Positions 42,634-53,704 of a stretch of 64,000 bases of DNA are shown here, piece by piece (the first letter of the stretch is position 1; every line of letters begins with the position of its first letter). The stretch is taken from contig NZ_CP046121.1 of NCBI RefSeq assembly GCF_009707485.1, forward strand, positions 1,550,001 through 1,614,000, written 5' to 3'. The notes below the pieces were generated by a model. That model did no database searches. It was given only the letters and a program-made list of their open reading frames with translations, and had not been told where the DNA came from. The DNA comes from Nostocoides sp. HKS02 (GTDB taxonomy: Bacteria > Actinomycetota > Actinomycetes > Actinomycetales > Dermatophilaceae). The position numbers and the translations under genes are program-made.

Positions 42634-43602
42634 TCACCGCCGGAGGCTGCAGCCCGCGCGCCGACACGGACGCGGTCGTCCTGGCCATCCGCGGCTGCCC
42701 AGGATGGAGCCGAGCTCACCCGCGGTATCGCACGGGGTCACCGCCACATCCGGCCAGAACACGCGCGTGGTCACTCGCGCCCGGGTCAGCTGTTGCCGGT
42801 CGCGCTGCCCGTCGCGCACCCGGTCGCGCCACTGCTCGTGCCCGAGCCGCCCGTCCACCTCGACGAGCAGGCCGTACTCGGCATAGTCGAAGTCGTGGTA
42901 CCGGCGGCGGCCCAGGTCGGAAGCCTCCTGCCGGAGCGAGCGCGGCAGTCCGTGGGCTCGCTCGACGTCGCGGACGAACAGCAGCTCCGCCCCGCTCTCG
43001 CCACCCTCGTCGATCTCGGCCAGGGCAGTGCGCAACAGGGCGCTGTGCCGGTGACCACCGCGCGCCACCAGCTCGGCCCAGAGCTCGGACACCGTCGTCA
43101 GCTCTCGCTGAACCGCACGCGCCACCAACGACAGGGCGTCGAGCCGGCTGCCGCGCGTCGCGACGTCCAGCACGGTCGCGGCGGCCGTGGTTCGCCAGGG
43201 GAAGGCGCGGTCGTGCACGAGGTCGTCCCAGCGCATCGAACGTCGGACCGTCGCCCCGGACGGTCGGGCCACGCTTCGACGTTGCGGAACCACGAGCTCG
43301 ATGGTTCGCGGAGGGTGTGGTCGTAGCCCCCAGAGGTATGCCGCGCTGTCGCCACACAGAGCGGCGTCCGCGGCGGGGCTGCCGGACAGTGCCCGCAGGA
43401 GCGCTGCCGTCGCGGCGGTGCGCCAGTCGTCGCGCCCGGGAACCGTGAGGAACACGCCCTCGTGCACGCGGACCCACCTGCCCGAGTCCACCCGCCACCT
43501 CAGCATCGCCAACGGCACACCCGCCTCGAGGCACTGCGCCCGGGTCAGCATCCCCGACTGGTGGTCGGCGAGTCGGCGAAGCGCGGTCCAGTCGACAGCC
43601 AC
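42634..43602 (-). CDS. AbiEi-like antitoxin N-terminal domain with DUF559/Vsr-type nuclease fold C-terminus
   Basis: 322 residues. The N-terminal helix-turn-helix LADHQSGMLTRAQCLEAGVPLAMLRWRV with SGRWVRVHEGVFLT is the AbiEi antitoxin DNA-binding domain. The C-terminal part, YHDFDYAEYGLLVEVDGRLGHEQW with RDGQRDRQQL, is the endonuclease-like core (Asp, Glu-Val-Asp-Gly, Arg-Asp) of the DUF559/Vsr fold. Single-gene proteins of this kind are common in actinobacteria and usually have no partner toxin, as here. It is enclosed by two near-identical hairpins. Role uncertain. Confidence 0.75.
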   Translation of the reverse strand: MAVDWTALRRLADHQSGMLTRAQCLEAGVPLAMLRWRVDSGRWVRVHEGVFLTVPGRDDWRTAATAALLRALSGSPAADAALCGDSAAYLWGLRPHPPRTIELVVPQRRSVARPSGATVRRSMRWDDLVHDRAFPWRTTAAATVLDVATRGSRLDALSLVARAVQRELTTVSELWAELVARGGHRHSALLRTALAEIDEGGESGAELLFVRDVERAHGLPRSLRQEASDLGRRRYHDFDYAEYGLLVEVDGRLGHEQWRDRVRDGQRDRQQLTRARVTTRVFWPDVAVTPCDTAGELGSILGSRGWPGRPRPCRRAGCSLRR

Positions 43603-43667
43603 CAGCCCAGGGTGCCCGGGCGGCGACCGTGAGGCGCTCGCTCATCCACAGGGTCGCGCGGACCCGA

Positions 43668-43715
43668 GTCTTTGAGGGGTCTGGGCTGCCAGGACAACCC
43701 AGATCCCTCAAAGAC
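43668..43715. terminator. 48-bp hairpin, copy 2
   Basis: GTCTTTGAGGGGTCTGGG-N12-CCCAGATCCCTCAAAGAC, one mismatch in the stem, 19 bp beyond the stop of the radical SAM gene. It is the second copy of the element at 42573-42620. Confidence 0.75.
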
Positions 43716-43733
43716 TCGCGGCAGAGCCCTCGC

Positions 43734-45734
43734 TCAGTGCTGGTGGGCTACCAGGTCCGAGCGCCCTGCGCCCAGCACGGTCAGCGGCAGGAGCGTCTTG
43801 CCCGTGGGCCCGACCTCGATCTCGGTGCCCAGCTGAGGGCAGACCCCGCAGTCGAAGCACGGCGTCCACCGGCAGTCGTCGACCTCGGTCTCGTCGAGCG
43901 CGTCCTGCCAGTCGGCCCACAGCCACTCCTTGTCGAGCCCGGAGTCGATGTGGTCCCACGGCAGCACCTCGGACTCGCCCCGCTCACGGGTGGTGTACCA
44001 CGGGACGTCGACGGGGAGATCCGCGAGGGCCGTGGAGGCAGCGGTCATCCACCGGTCGTACGAGAAGTGCTCGCTCCAGCCGTCGAACCGTCCGCCGTCG
44101 CACCAGACCTGCTCGATGACCCGACCCACCCGTCGGTCGCCGCGCGAGAGCAGGCCCTCGACGATGCCGGGCTTGCCGTCGTGGTAGCGGAAGCCGATCG
44201 ACGAGCCGTACCGCCGGTCGGACCGGAGCGCGTCGCGCAGCTTGGCCAGGCGCGCGTCGGTCTCCGGCGCCCCGAGCTGGCCACACCACTGGAACGGCGT
44301 ATGCGGCTTGGGCACGAAGCCGCCGATCGACACCGTGCAGCGGATGTCGCGGCGCCCGGAGACCTGGCGGCCGGTCTCGATGACCTTCTTGGCGAGCTCG
44401 GCGATCTGGAGCACGTCTTCGTCGGTCTCGGTCGGCAGGCCGCACATGAAGTAGAGCTTGACCTGACGCCACCCCGCGCCGTAGGCCGCCGCGACCGTGC
44501 TGATGAGGTCGTCTTCGGACACCATCTTGTTGATGACCTTGCGGATGCGCTCGCTGCCGCCCTCGGGGGCGAAGGTCAGTCCCGAGCGCCGCCCGTTGCG
44601 GGTGAGCTCGTTGGCGAGGTCGATGTTGAACGCGTCCACGCGCGTCGACGGCAGCGACAGGCCGGTCTGGGTCCCTTCGTACCGGTCGGCCAGCCCCTTG
44701 GTGATGTCAGCGATCTCGGAGTGGTCCGCCGAGGACAGCGACAGCAGCCCGACCTCCTCGAACCCGGTGGCCGCGAGCCCGCGCTCCACCATCTCGCCGA
44801 TCCCGGTGATCGAGCGCTCGCGCACCGGGCGGGTGATCATGCCGGCCTGGCAGAACCGGCAGCCCCGCGTGCAGCCACGGAAGATCTCGACCGACATGCG
44901 CTCGTGCACCGACTCGGCCAGCGGCACCAACGGCTGCTTGGGGTACGGCCACGCGTCGAGGTCCATGACGGTGTGCTTCGACACCCGCCACGGCACCCCG
45001 TGGGCGTCGGCCTTGGGAGCGACCCGCTGGATCCGGCCGTCGGGCAGGTAGGAGACGTCGTAGAGCGAGGGCACGTACACCCCGCCGGTGCGCGCCAGGC
45101 GCAGCAGCAGCTCGCGGCGGCCGCCCGGCATACCCTGCGCCTTCCACGCACCGATGTGGTCGGTGACGGCGAGCACCGCCTCCTCGCCGTCGCCGACGAT
45201 GGCCGCGTCGATGAAGTCGGCGATCGGCTCGGGGTTGAACGCTGCGTGGCCCCCGGCGACGACGATGGGGTCCGCATCGGTCCGCGCGTCCGCGTGCAGC
45301 GGGATGCCGGCGAGGTCGAGCGCGGTGAGCATGTTGGTGTAGCCGAGCTCGGTGGAGAACGACAGCCCGAGCACGTCGAAGTCGCGCACGCTGCGGTGGG
45401 CGTCGACGGTGAACTGGGGTACGGCGCTCGCGCGCATCAGTGCCTCGAGGTCGGGCCACACGGCATACGTGCGCTCGGCGAGGGCGTCCGCGCGCTCGTT
45501 GAGCACTTCGTAGAGGATCATGACGCCCTGGTTCGGCACGCCGACCTCGTAGGCGTCGGGGTACATCAGCGCCCAGCGGGTGGTCAGTTCCTCGCCGCCT
45601 GGGCCGTGACCGCCGCAGTTCCAGTCCTTGACGGTCGAGTTGAGCTCGCCGCCGACGTACTGGATCGGCTTGCTGACCTGCTCGAGCAAGGGCTCGAGGG
45701 CAGGAAAGACGGTGGCTCCCGGGGTGTGGTTCAT
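43734..45734 (-). CDS. Radical SAM protein, TIGR03960 family
   Basis: 666 residues from ATG 45734 (MNHTPGATVFPALEP). The radical SAM cluster motif is RGCTRGCRFCQAG (CxxxCxxC). It is preceded by a B12-binding-like Rossmann region (DVLGLSFSTELGYTN, IVVAGGHAAFNPEPIADF, VGDGEEA) and followed by LTFAPEGGSERIRKVINK and VKLYFMCGLPTETDEDV. A C-terminal Cys-rich part (CFDCGVCPQLG) may bind a metal or iron-sulphur cluster. The family co-occurs with DUF2344 (39618-40370). The reaction is unknown, possibly a tRNA or RNA modification. Confidence 0.9.
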   Translation of the reverse strand: MNHTPGATVFPALEPLLEQVSKPIQYVGGELNSTVKDWNCGGHGPGGEELTTRWALMYPDAYEVGVPNQGVMILYEVLNERADALAERTYAVWPDLEALMRASAVPQFTVDAHRSVRDFDVLGLSFSTELGYTNMLTALDLAGIPLHADARTDADPIVVAGGHAAFNPEPIADFIDAAIVGDGEEAVLAVTDHIGAWKAQGMPGGRRELLLRLARTGGVYVPSLYDVSYLPDGRIQRVAPKADAHGVPWRVSKHTVMDLDAWPYPKQPLVPLAESVHERMSVEIFRGCTRGCRFCQAGMITRPVRERSITGIGEMVERGLAATGFEEVGLLSLSSADHSEIADITKGLADRYEGTQTGLSLPSTRVDAFNIDLANELTRNGRRSGLTFAPEGGSERIRKVINKMVSEDDLISTVAAAYGAGWRQVKLYFMCGLPTETDEDVLQIAELAKKVIETGRQVSGRRDIRCTVSIGGFVPKPHTPFQWCGQLGAPETDARLAKLRDALRSDRRYGSSIGFRYHDGKPGIVEGLLSRGDRRVGRVIEQVWCDGGRFDGWSEHFSYDRWMTAASTALADLPVDVPWYTTRERGESEVLPWDHIDSGLDKEWLWADWQDALDETEVDDCRWTPCFDCGVCPQLGTEIEVGPTGKTLLPLTVLGAGRSDLVAHQH

Positions 45735-45871
45735 GATGGCCCAAGGGTAACCGGGCCTCCGCGATGAACGCGCATCCGCGACGCATCCGCTGCGCATCCG
45801 CGACGGATCGGCGGCGCGCCCATGGCGGGCTCGACGGGCGACTCCCAGTTTGACCCTTTACCCTGCCGGGC

Positions 45872-46756
45872 ATGCCCGCACCCCGGACACGGCTCGCCGT
45901 CGGCGCGCTGGCCCTCCTGCTCGCCGCGCTCACCGGTTGCTCGAGCGCCGCCATGACGACGGCACCGATGGCCGGGCAGGCCACGGTGGCCGCGCCCGCC
46001 ACGGCCACGCCCGCGACGCCGACGCCCGCGACCCCCACGAAGACCCCCATCACGGCCACTACGTCCACGACCGCCGACACCTCGCCGGTCGTCGTCGTCG
46101 GGCTCGGCGACTCGGTGACCTCGGGTTTCGCGTGCGACTGCACGACGTTCATCGCCCTGTATGCCGCGTTGCTGCGGCAGCGTGCCCACCGGCCGACCGA
46201 GGCGGTGAACCTCGGGGTCGCCGGCCTCACGAGCATGAGCCTGTCGGAGCAGCTCGACTCCGTCGCGGCCCGGGTCCAGCTGTCCCGGGCCGGCGTCGTC
46301 GTGCTCACCATCGGAGCCAACGACCTCAACCCGCTGATCGGGCGGTGGCAGAAGGGTGGGTGCGACACCTCCTGCATCGAGCCGGCGACGGACCTCATGG
46401 GCACCCGGTTGGCGGCGGTGCTGACGCGCCTCGGGACGCTCGTGCCGGCGGGCGCGCACATCCTCGTGACGACCTACTGGAACGTGTTCGAGGACGGCGA
46501 CGTCGCGGATGCCGACTACGGCAAGAGCTTCGGGCCGTGGAGTGCCGCAGTGACGCGGTCCGCGAACGCCCACATCTGCACGGCGGCAGCCCAGGCCGGC
46601 GACTCGTGCGTCGACCTCTACGAGCCCTTCGAGGGTGCTGGTGACCGCAACCCGACCGCGCTGCTCGCGGACGACGGGGACCACCCGAACGCGGCAGGAC
46701 ACCGGCTGATCGCCCAGACCCTCATCCAGGCCGACTCGCTGGGGGCCTTGGGGTAG
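45872..46756 (+). CDS. SGNH/GDSL-family lipoprotein hydrolase
   Basis: 294 residues. A signal peptide (LAVGALALLLAALTGC) ends in a lipobox (LTGC, Cys23), followed by a Thr/Pro/Ala-rich linker (residues ~24-70). The SGNH blocks are VVGLGDSVTSGFAC (block I Ser), VNLGVAGLTSMSL (Gly), TIGANDLNP (Asn) and DDGDHPNAAGH (Asp, His). It should be a membrane-anchored extracellular esterase or lipase. The gene is convergent with the esterase at 46834; the short space between them is filled with tandem repeats. Confidence 0.87.
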   Translation: MPAPRTRLAVGALALLLAALTGCSSAAMTTAPMAGQATVAAPATATPATPTPATPTKTPITATTSTTADTSPVVVVGLGDSVTSGFACDCTTFIALYAALLRQRAHRPTEAVNLGVAGLTSMSLSEQLDSVAARVQLSRAGVVVLTIGANDLNPLIGRWQKGGCDTSCIEPATDLMGTRLAAVLTRLGTLVPAGAHILVTTYWNVFEDGDVADADYGKSFGPWSAAVTRSANAHICTAAAQAGDSCVDLYEPFEGAGDRNPTALLADDGDHPNAAGHRLIAQTLIQADSLGALG

Positions 46757-46833
46757 GCGCTGGGTTGCGCGCTGGGTGAGGCGATGGGTTGCGCGCTGGG
46801 TTGCGCGCTGGGTGAGGCGATGGGAGCGGTGGG
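46757..46833. repeat. Short GCGCTGGGTT-type tandem repeats
   Basis: Units of about 10-12 bp built from GCGCTGGGTT and GGTGAGGCGATGG alternate; a ~24-bp unit (GGGTTGCGCGCTGGGTGAGGCGAT-like) appears twice. They occupy the whole space between two convergent genes. Confidence 0.65.
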
Positions 46834-47964
46834 TTAGGCGTGGAGCCGCGCCGACAACCAGTCGAACCCGGTCGGCAGCACCCGGGCCCAGTTGGCGTAG
46901 TTGTGACCACCGCCGGGCACGATGATCGACGAGGCGGTCATCGGCGGCCGGACCAGTGACAGGAACCGGCGCAGGTCGCTGAACCCGCCCAGTCCGCCCT
47001 CCGCCTGGCCGATCGAGGCGAGCACGGAGACCGGCGGTGCGGGCTGGTGCGCGAGCAGCCACTCGGGGCTGTTGAGGTTCCGCAGCACCTGGGACCCGCC
47101 CCAGAGGTTGCCCGTCGTCGGGTCCTCGAGCGTGTGGTAGTACCCCGACAGCGACACCGCGGCCCTGAAGACGTCGGAGTGCAGCATCGCCTCCTTGACG
47201 GCGCAGTAGCCACCGGTCGACTCGCCCATCGCGCCCCAGTCGAGCGGTCGGACCCGCAGCAGCCCGTCCACCGCGGTCGGGACGTCCTGCGACAGGTAGG
47301 TGAGGGCCTGGGGGCCGGCCGGCACGTCGGTGCACTCGGTGTCGCGCGGCGGGGCCACGGTCGGTCGCAGCATGACGACGACCATCGGTGCGGCCCGGTG
47401 GTGGGTCAGCTCCGCAAGGTACAGCTCGGGCACGTGCAGCCGGCTGACCAGGCTCGCAGTCACCCCGGGGTAGCCGGTGAGCATCTCGACCGCCGGGAAC
47501 TGGTGGTGGGCGTAGGCCGGCTGGAAGTATTGGGGCGGAAGGTAGATGAGCGCGTCTTCGGTCAGGCCGCTGCGGGCGCCGTGGATGCGCAGCGACTCCA
47601 CCTTTCCCCTGACCGTGGCGGCCGAGGCAGGCGACCACGGCGTGGGCTTGGCCACCGTGACGGCCGGCACGACCATGGTGCGGCCGAAGTGACCCTGGGG
47701 CCACTGCGGGGCTGCCACGACCTGCTGCGAGCCGGTCCCGAACAGGTCGCTCCACGTGCCGTAGAAGTAGCCGTAGTTGTTCACCGCCGCACCCACCAGG
47801 AGCACAGCGGCGACCTGGCAGACCAGCACCATCCCGACGCGCTGGGCACCCCTGAGCACCCGTGGCCCGACCACCCTGGGCCACAGGAGCAGGGTCGCGG
47901 CCATCACGACGACCAAGAGCCCTGCGAGCAGGGTCTCGAACTGCCACCCGAGCAGCGGGACCAC
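46834..47964 (-). CDS. Membrane-anchored esterase (Esterase-D/mycolyltransferase-like fold)
   Basis: 376 residues. Two N-terminal membrane helices (LLAGLLVVVMAATLLLW and MVLVCQVAAVLLVGAAVNNY) precede an extracellular alpha/beta hydrolase of the esterase family. The nucleophile is in WGAMGESTGGYCAV (GESTGG), the acid region near SVLASIGQAEGG, and the His in VPGGGHNYANW. Such proteins in actinobacteria resemble antigen-85-type acyltransferases; whether it transfers or hydrolyses is unknown. Confidence 0.84.
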   Translation of the reverse strand: MVPLLGWQFETLLAGLLVVVMAATLLLWPRVVGPRVLRGAQRVGMVLVCQVAAVLLVGAAVNNYGYFYGTWSDLFGTGSQQVVAAPQWPQGHFGRTMVVPAVTVAKPTPWSPASAATVRGKVESLRIHGARSGLTEDALIYLPPQYFQPAYAHHQFPAVEMLTGYPGVTASLVSRLHVPELYLAELTHHRAAPMVVVMLRPTVAPPRDTECTDVPAGPQALTYLSQDVPTAVDGLLRVRPLDWGAMGESTGGYCAVKEAMLHSDVFRAAVSLSGYYHTLEDPTTGNLWGGSQVLRNLNSPEWLLAHQPAPPVSVLASIGQAEGGLGGFSDLRRFLSLVRPPMTASSIIVPGGGHNYANWARVLPTGFDWLSARLHA

Positions 47965-48096
47965 AGCACCTCCTCAGTCGTCACCAGCCTTGCATCCCAG
48001 TGTGAGAGCCAGCCGTGGAAATGCTGGGAACCCACTGGTCGTTCTCAGCGTCCGCACAGGAACCCCACGGCTGCGAGTGCGCGGCATACTGGCCAG

Positions 48097-48698
48097 ATGG
48101 GCCCGCCCAGCCGCGTGGCGCAGGCCATGGATGCCGTGCCCCGTCGCGCGTTCCTCCCAGCCGACCAGCAGCGACACAGCGAACGCGACGCCCCGCTGCC
48201 CATCGGTCACGGCCAGACCAACAGCCAGCCCACCACGGTACGCCGCATGCTGGAGCTGCTCGACGTCCGCCCCGGCGACCGGGTGCTCGACGTCGGGTGC
48301 GGCTCGGGCTGGACCACGGCCCTGCTCGCGTGGCTGACCGGGCCGTCGGGCCAGGTGTGGGGGGTGGAGCGGGTGCCCGACCTCGCCAGCTTCGGGGCGG
48401 GCAACGTGCGCGCCTCCGGTATGCCGTGGGCACAGGTGGGCCCGGCGGTGCCCCACGCGCTGGGCCTGCCCGCGCAGGCGCCGTTCGAGCGCATCCTGGT
48501 GTCCGCCCAGGCCCGGGTGCTCCCCGCGGAGCTCGTCGCGCAGCTCACGCCGCGGGGCGTGCTGGTCATCCCCGTGTCGGGACGGATGCTGCGGGTCGTC
48601 GCCCCCGCTGCCGGGGCGGACGTTCCCCACGTCGAGGAGCACGGGTGGTACCGGTTCGTGCCCCTCGTCGCCGACCCGCCGCCGGGGCCCCTGGTCGA

Positions 48699-48702
<4 letters not shown>
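48097..48702 (+). CDS. Protein-L-isoaspartate O-methyltransferase-like protein
   Basis: 201 residues. VAQAMDAVPRRAFLP and PLPIGHGQTNSQPTTVRRMLELL are the PCMT signatures (GxGQTxSQP), and DRVLDVGCGSGWTTALLAWL is SAM motif I. It is at the short end of the family and lacks extra domains. It is expected to repair or sense isoaspartyl residues. It converges on the acyl-CoA ligase gene with a 4-bp overlap of the stops. Confidence 0.87.
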
Positions 48703-50579
<1,877 letters not shown>

Positions 50580-50662
50580 GGGCCTGCCTCACTCGGGTGT
50601 CAGACCGATCGTGCCAGACCCGCGATGGATCAGCCCACCAAACGGGCCAGACCAGCGATAGG

Positions 50663-51856
50663 TCAGCGGCGCAGGGACGACAGGTGGGCGTTGTTCACAA
50701 GCCCGATGGCGATCCAGCACGCGAACATCGACGATCCCCCGTACGACAGGAACGGCAGCGGCAGCCCCGTGACCGGCATGAGCCCGAGGTTCATGCCGAC
50801 GTTCTCGAAGACCTGGAACACGAACCACACCGCCACCCCGACGCCCAGGAGCAGGCCGAACGCGTCTTGGGCCCGGGCGGCCACGAGGATCGCCCGCAGC
50901 ACGACGAAGCCCAGCAGGAGGAGGAGGCCAGCGGCACCGAGGAACCCCAGCTCCTCCCCCGCCACCGAGAACACGAAGTCGGTCTGCTGGTACGGGATGA
51001 AGCCGCCCTGGGTCTGCCGTCCCTCGAACAACCCCTGGCCGAGCCACCCCCCGGAGCCGATCGCGATCCGCACCTGGCGGGTCTGGTAGCCGATGCCCTG
51101 CGGGTCGGCCTGGGGGTTGGCGAACGCGGTGAGCCGGTCGCGCTGGTAGCCACTGAGCACGGGCGTCGTCAGCGCGACCACGATCCCGGTGACCACGAGG
51201 CCCACCGCCGCTGCCAGCCACCGCTTCGGGGTGCCGGCGACGGCGACCACGCCGAACGCGAGGGCACCCAGTACGAGCGCTGAGCCCAGGTCGGGCTGGA
51301 GCATGACCAGTCCGATGGGCACGGCTGCCACGAGCCCCGCCACGAGCAGGTCTCGGCGGTCCGGCTCGGCACCGCGGTCGAGCCGCTCGCCCAGGATGAT
51401 GGCCAGGCCGAGGCAGAGTGCCACCTTGGCGAACTCGGACGGCTGGACGGAGAAGCCGCCAGGCAGCTGGATCCACGAGTGCGAGCCGTTCACCGTGGAC
51501 CCGACCGGGGTGAGGACGAGCAGCAGGCCGCCGATGGAGAGAAGGTAGAGCAGCGGCGCGAGCGCACGCAGGAGCTGGTACCCCATGCGGGTCACCCCGA
51601 CCGCCAGTCCCAGGCCGAGGGCGGTGTTGAGCAGGTGCCGCACGAGGTATGCCGTGCCGGCCTCCCGCCGCGTCGCGGAGTACACCAGCAGCGCCCCGAC
51701 GAGCGACAGCCCGAGCGCGGCCACGACCAGGCCCCAGTCGCTGCGGGTCCAGCGCACCGAGCCCCCGGCAGCCCGGCTCCACCAGCGGTCGGCCGCCGCG
51801 AGACGACCCCGCCCGGGTGTCAGGACGGGACGATCGACGCCAGGACCTGTCGGCAC
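50663..51856 (-). CDS. rodA: Peptidoglycan glycosyltransferase RodA/FtsW family
   Basis: 397 residues if GTG 51856 is used, which overlaps ribF by 37 bp; GTG 51757 would start just before the first membrane helix and avoid the overlap. About ten membrane segments are seen, with SEDS motifs GSHSWIQLPGGFSVQPSEFAKV, LMLQPDLGSALVLG, FVFSVAGEELGFLGA, and the C-terminal MPVTGLPLPFLSYGGSSM. It polymerises glycan strands during elongation. Shorter than the FtsW version and not beside division genes, so RodA-like. Confidence 0.85.
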   Translation of the reverse strand: MPTGPGVDRPVLTPGRGRLAAADRWWSRAAGGSVRWTRSDWGLVVAALGLSLVGALLVYSATRREAGTAYLVRHLLNTALGLGLAVGVTRMGYQLLRALAPLLYLLSIGGLLLVLTPVGSTVNGSHSWIQLPGGFSVQPSEFAKVALCLGLAIILGERLDRGAEPDRRDLLVAGLVAAVPIGLVMLQPDLGSALVLGALAFGVVAVAGTPKRWLAAAVGLVVTGIVVALTTPVLSGYQRDRLTAFANPQADPQGIGYQTRQVRIAIGSGGWLGQGLFEGRQTQGGFIPYQQTDFVFSVAGEELGFLGAAGLLLLLGFVVLRAILVAARAQDAFGLLLGVGVAVWFVFQVFENVGMNLGLMPVTGLPLPFLSYGGSSMFACWIAIGLVNNAHLSSLRR

Positions 51857-52788
51857 TTCTCGATGTCTCCCGCCATCGCCTCGAGCAGCTCCTCGATCGA
51901 GTCGAATCGCAGCGTCGGGCGGAGGTGCTCGACGAACTCGATCATGACCTGCTCGCCGTAGAGGTCAAGGTCGGTGCGGTCCAGGACGTAGGCCTCGACC
52001 GTCCGGATGGTGCCGTCGAAGGTCGGGTTGGTGCCGACCGAGACCGCTGCGGGCATGGTGCGCTCGGGGTCCTCCCGAGGGCGCTCGGACCGGGTGAGCC
52101 ACCCGGCATACACCCCGTCCGCGGGCACGAGCCCGAGCGAGTCCGCCGCAAGGTTGGCCGTCGGGTAGCCCAGCTCGCGACCCCGGTGGGCGCCGTGGAC
52201 CACGGTGCCGGCCATCGTGTGCGGGCGGCCCAGGATGGCGGCCGCGGCGGCCACCTCACCCGCGTCGAGGTGGCGGCGCACCGCCGTGGACGACCAGCGC
52301 TCGCCGTTGCCCAGGTCGTCGAGGACGATGACGTCGAAGCCGTGCGCAGCGCCCAGCTCGCGCAGGGTGTCGACGTCGCCGGTGTAGCCACGGCCGAAGC
52401 CTCGGGCGTCCTCACCGACGACCAACGCCCGGACGCCCAGCGTCTCGACGAAGGTGCTGACGACGAACTCCTCGGCAGTCTGCTCGGCGAACTCGCGGGT
52501 GAAGTCGAGGACGAGCAGCCCGTCGATCCCGGTCGTCGCGAGGAGGTCGTCGCGCAGGGGTCCTGGCGAGATGAGCTCGAGGGTGTCGGGGTGGAAGATC
52601 GTCGCCGGGTGAGGGTCGAACGTCACGGCCACACTCGGGAGCCCGCGCTCGCTGCCCTCCTGGACCAACCGGGTCAGGACGGCCCGGTGACCGAGGTGGA
52701 CGCCGTCGAAGTTGCCGAAGGTCGCCACGCAGGGCCGAAGGCCGGCGGGCGTCTGGGAGGGGTCGGTCCAACGCTGCACGGAGGACAC
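51820..52788 (-). CDS. ribF: Bifunctional riboflavin kinase / FAD synthetase
   Basis: 322 residues. The N-terminal adenylyltransferase domain has ATFGNFDGVHLGHRAVL and GEDARGFGRGYTGDVD; the C-terminal kinase has GRELGYPTANLA (phosphate-binding), GVYAGWLT and VSVGTNPTFDG. It makes FMN and FAD. It starts 1 bp from the truB stop, in the usual truB-ribF order. Confidence 0.94.
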   Translation of the reverse strand: MSSVQRWTDPSQTPAGLRPCVATFGNFDGVHLGHRAVLTRLVQEGSERGLPSVAVTFDPHPATIFHPDTLELISPGPLRDDLLATTGIDGLLVLDFTREFAEQTAEEFVVSTFVETLGVRALVVGEDARGFGRGYTGDVDTLRELGAAHGFDVIVLDDLGNGERWSSTAVRRHLDAGEVAAAAAILGRPHTMAGTVVHGAHRGRELGYPTANLAADSLGLVPADGVYAGWLTRSERPREDPERTMPAAVSVGTNPTFDGTIRTVEAYVLDRTDLDLYGEQVMIEFVEHLRPTLRFDSIEELLEAMAGDIEKCRQVLASIVPS

Positions 52789-52789
52789 T

Positions 52790-53704
52790 CTACGAACCGG
52801 CGGGCGCGAACACGACGTGCGGCTTGGCTTTCGGGCCCGTCTCGTCGAGCAGCGCCATCAACCGGCCATCAGGGGCGAAGGCGGCCACGGGCTGGTCCCG
52901 CCCCGGCTGGCTCGAGTCCACTCGCTGGCCGTGCGCCACCGCCGTCGCCTCGGCGTCGGTCAGCTCCCGCACGATGAACTGGGAGCGAGCAGCGTCCGCC
53001 AGCACGAGGACCGGCATCCTCTCCGGTTCGCCGACGGCACCGAGCGACTCCAGGTCGTGCGCCTGGTCGAGGGTGAAGGCGCCGACGCGGGTGCGCCGCA
53101 GCGCGGTCAGGTGGCCGCCGACCCCGAGCGCGGCCCCGAGGTCGCGGGCGAGCGCGCGGACGTAGGTGCCGGAGCTCACCGTGACCTCGACGTCGAGGTC
53201 CACGACGGGTATGCCGTCGGCGTCACCAGTGCGTCGTGCCAGCACCTCGAACCGGCTCACGGTGACGGGGCGAGCGGGCAGGTCGACCGCTTCGCCCGCC
53301 CGGACCCGGTGGTACGAGCGCTCTCCCTTGACCTTGATGGCCGAGACCGAGCTCGGGACCTGCTGGAGGTCGCCGGTGAGGTCCAGCACGGCCTGGGCGA
53401 TGCTCTCGTCGCTGAGGTGCTGCGCGGAGGTCGACGCGGTGACCTCACCCTCGGCGTCGTCGGTGATCGTGCCCTGGCCGAGGCGGATGGTCGCGATGTA
53501 GTCCTTGTCGCAGCCGACCAGGAAGGTCAGGAGGCGGGTGGCGCGCCCGATGCCGAGCACGAGGACCCCGGTGGCCATCGGGTCGAGGGTGCCGGCGTGG
53601 CCCACCTTGCGGGTGGCGCACAGCCGCCGGGCACGCCCGACGACGTCGTGGCTGGTCCAGCCGGCGGGCTTGTCGACGACGAGCAGGCCGTCAGGAGCGG
53701 GCAT
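52790..53704 (-). CDS. truB: tRNA pseudouridine(55) synthase
   Basis: 304 residues. LLVVDKPAGWTSHDVVGRARRL and VGHAGTLDPMATGVL, carrying the catalytic Asp, identify TruB; KVKGERSYHRVRAGE and VSSGTYVRALARDLG are also conserved. It makes pseudouridine 55 in the tRNA T-loop. It overlaps rbfA by 14 bp and is followed by ribF. A normal-length member with an actinobacterial C-terminal extension. Confidence 0.95.
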   Translation of the reverse strand: MPAPDGLLVVDKPAGWTSHDVVGRARRLCATRKVGHAGTLDPMATGVLVLGIGRATRLLTFLVGCDKDYIATIRLGQGTITDDAEGEVTASTSAQHLSDESIAQAVLDLTGDLQQVPSSVSAIKVKGERSYHRVRAGEAVDLPARPVTVSRFEVLARRTGDADGIPVVDLDVEVTVSSGTYVRALARDLGAALGVGGHLTALRRTRVGAFTLDQAHDLESLGAVGEPERMPVLVLADAARSQFIVRELTDAEATAVAHGQRVDSSQPGRDQPVAAFAPDGRLMALLDETGPKAKPHVVFAPAGS

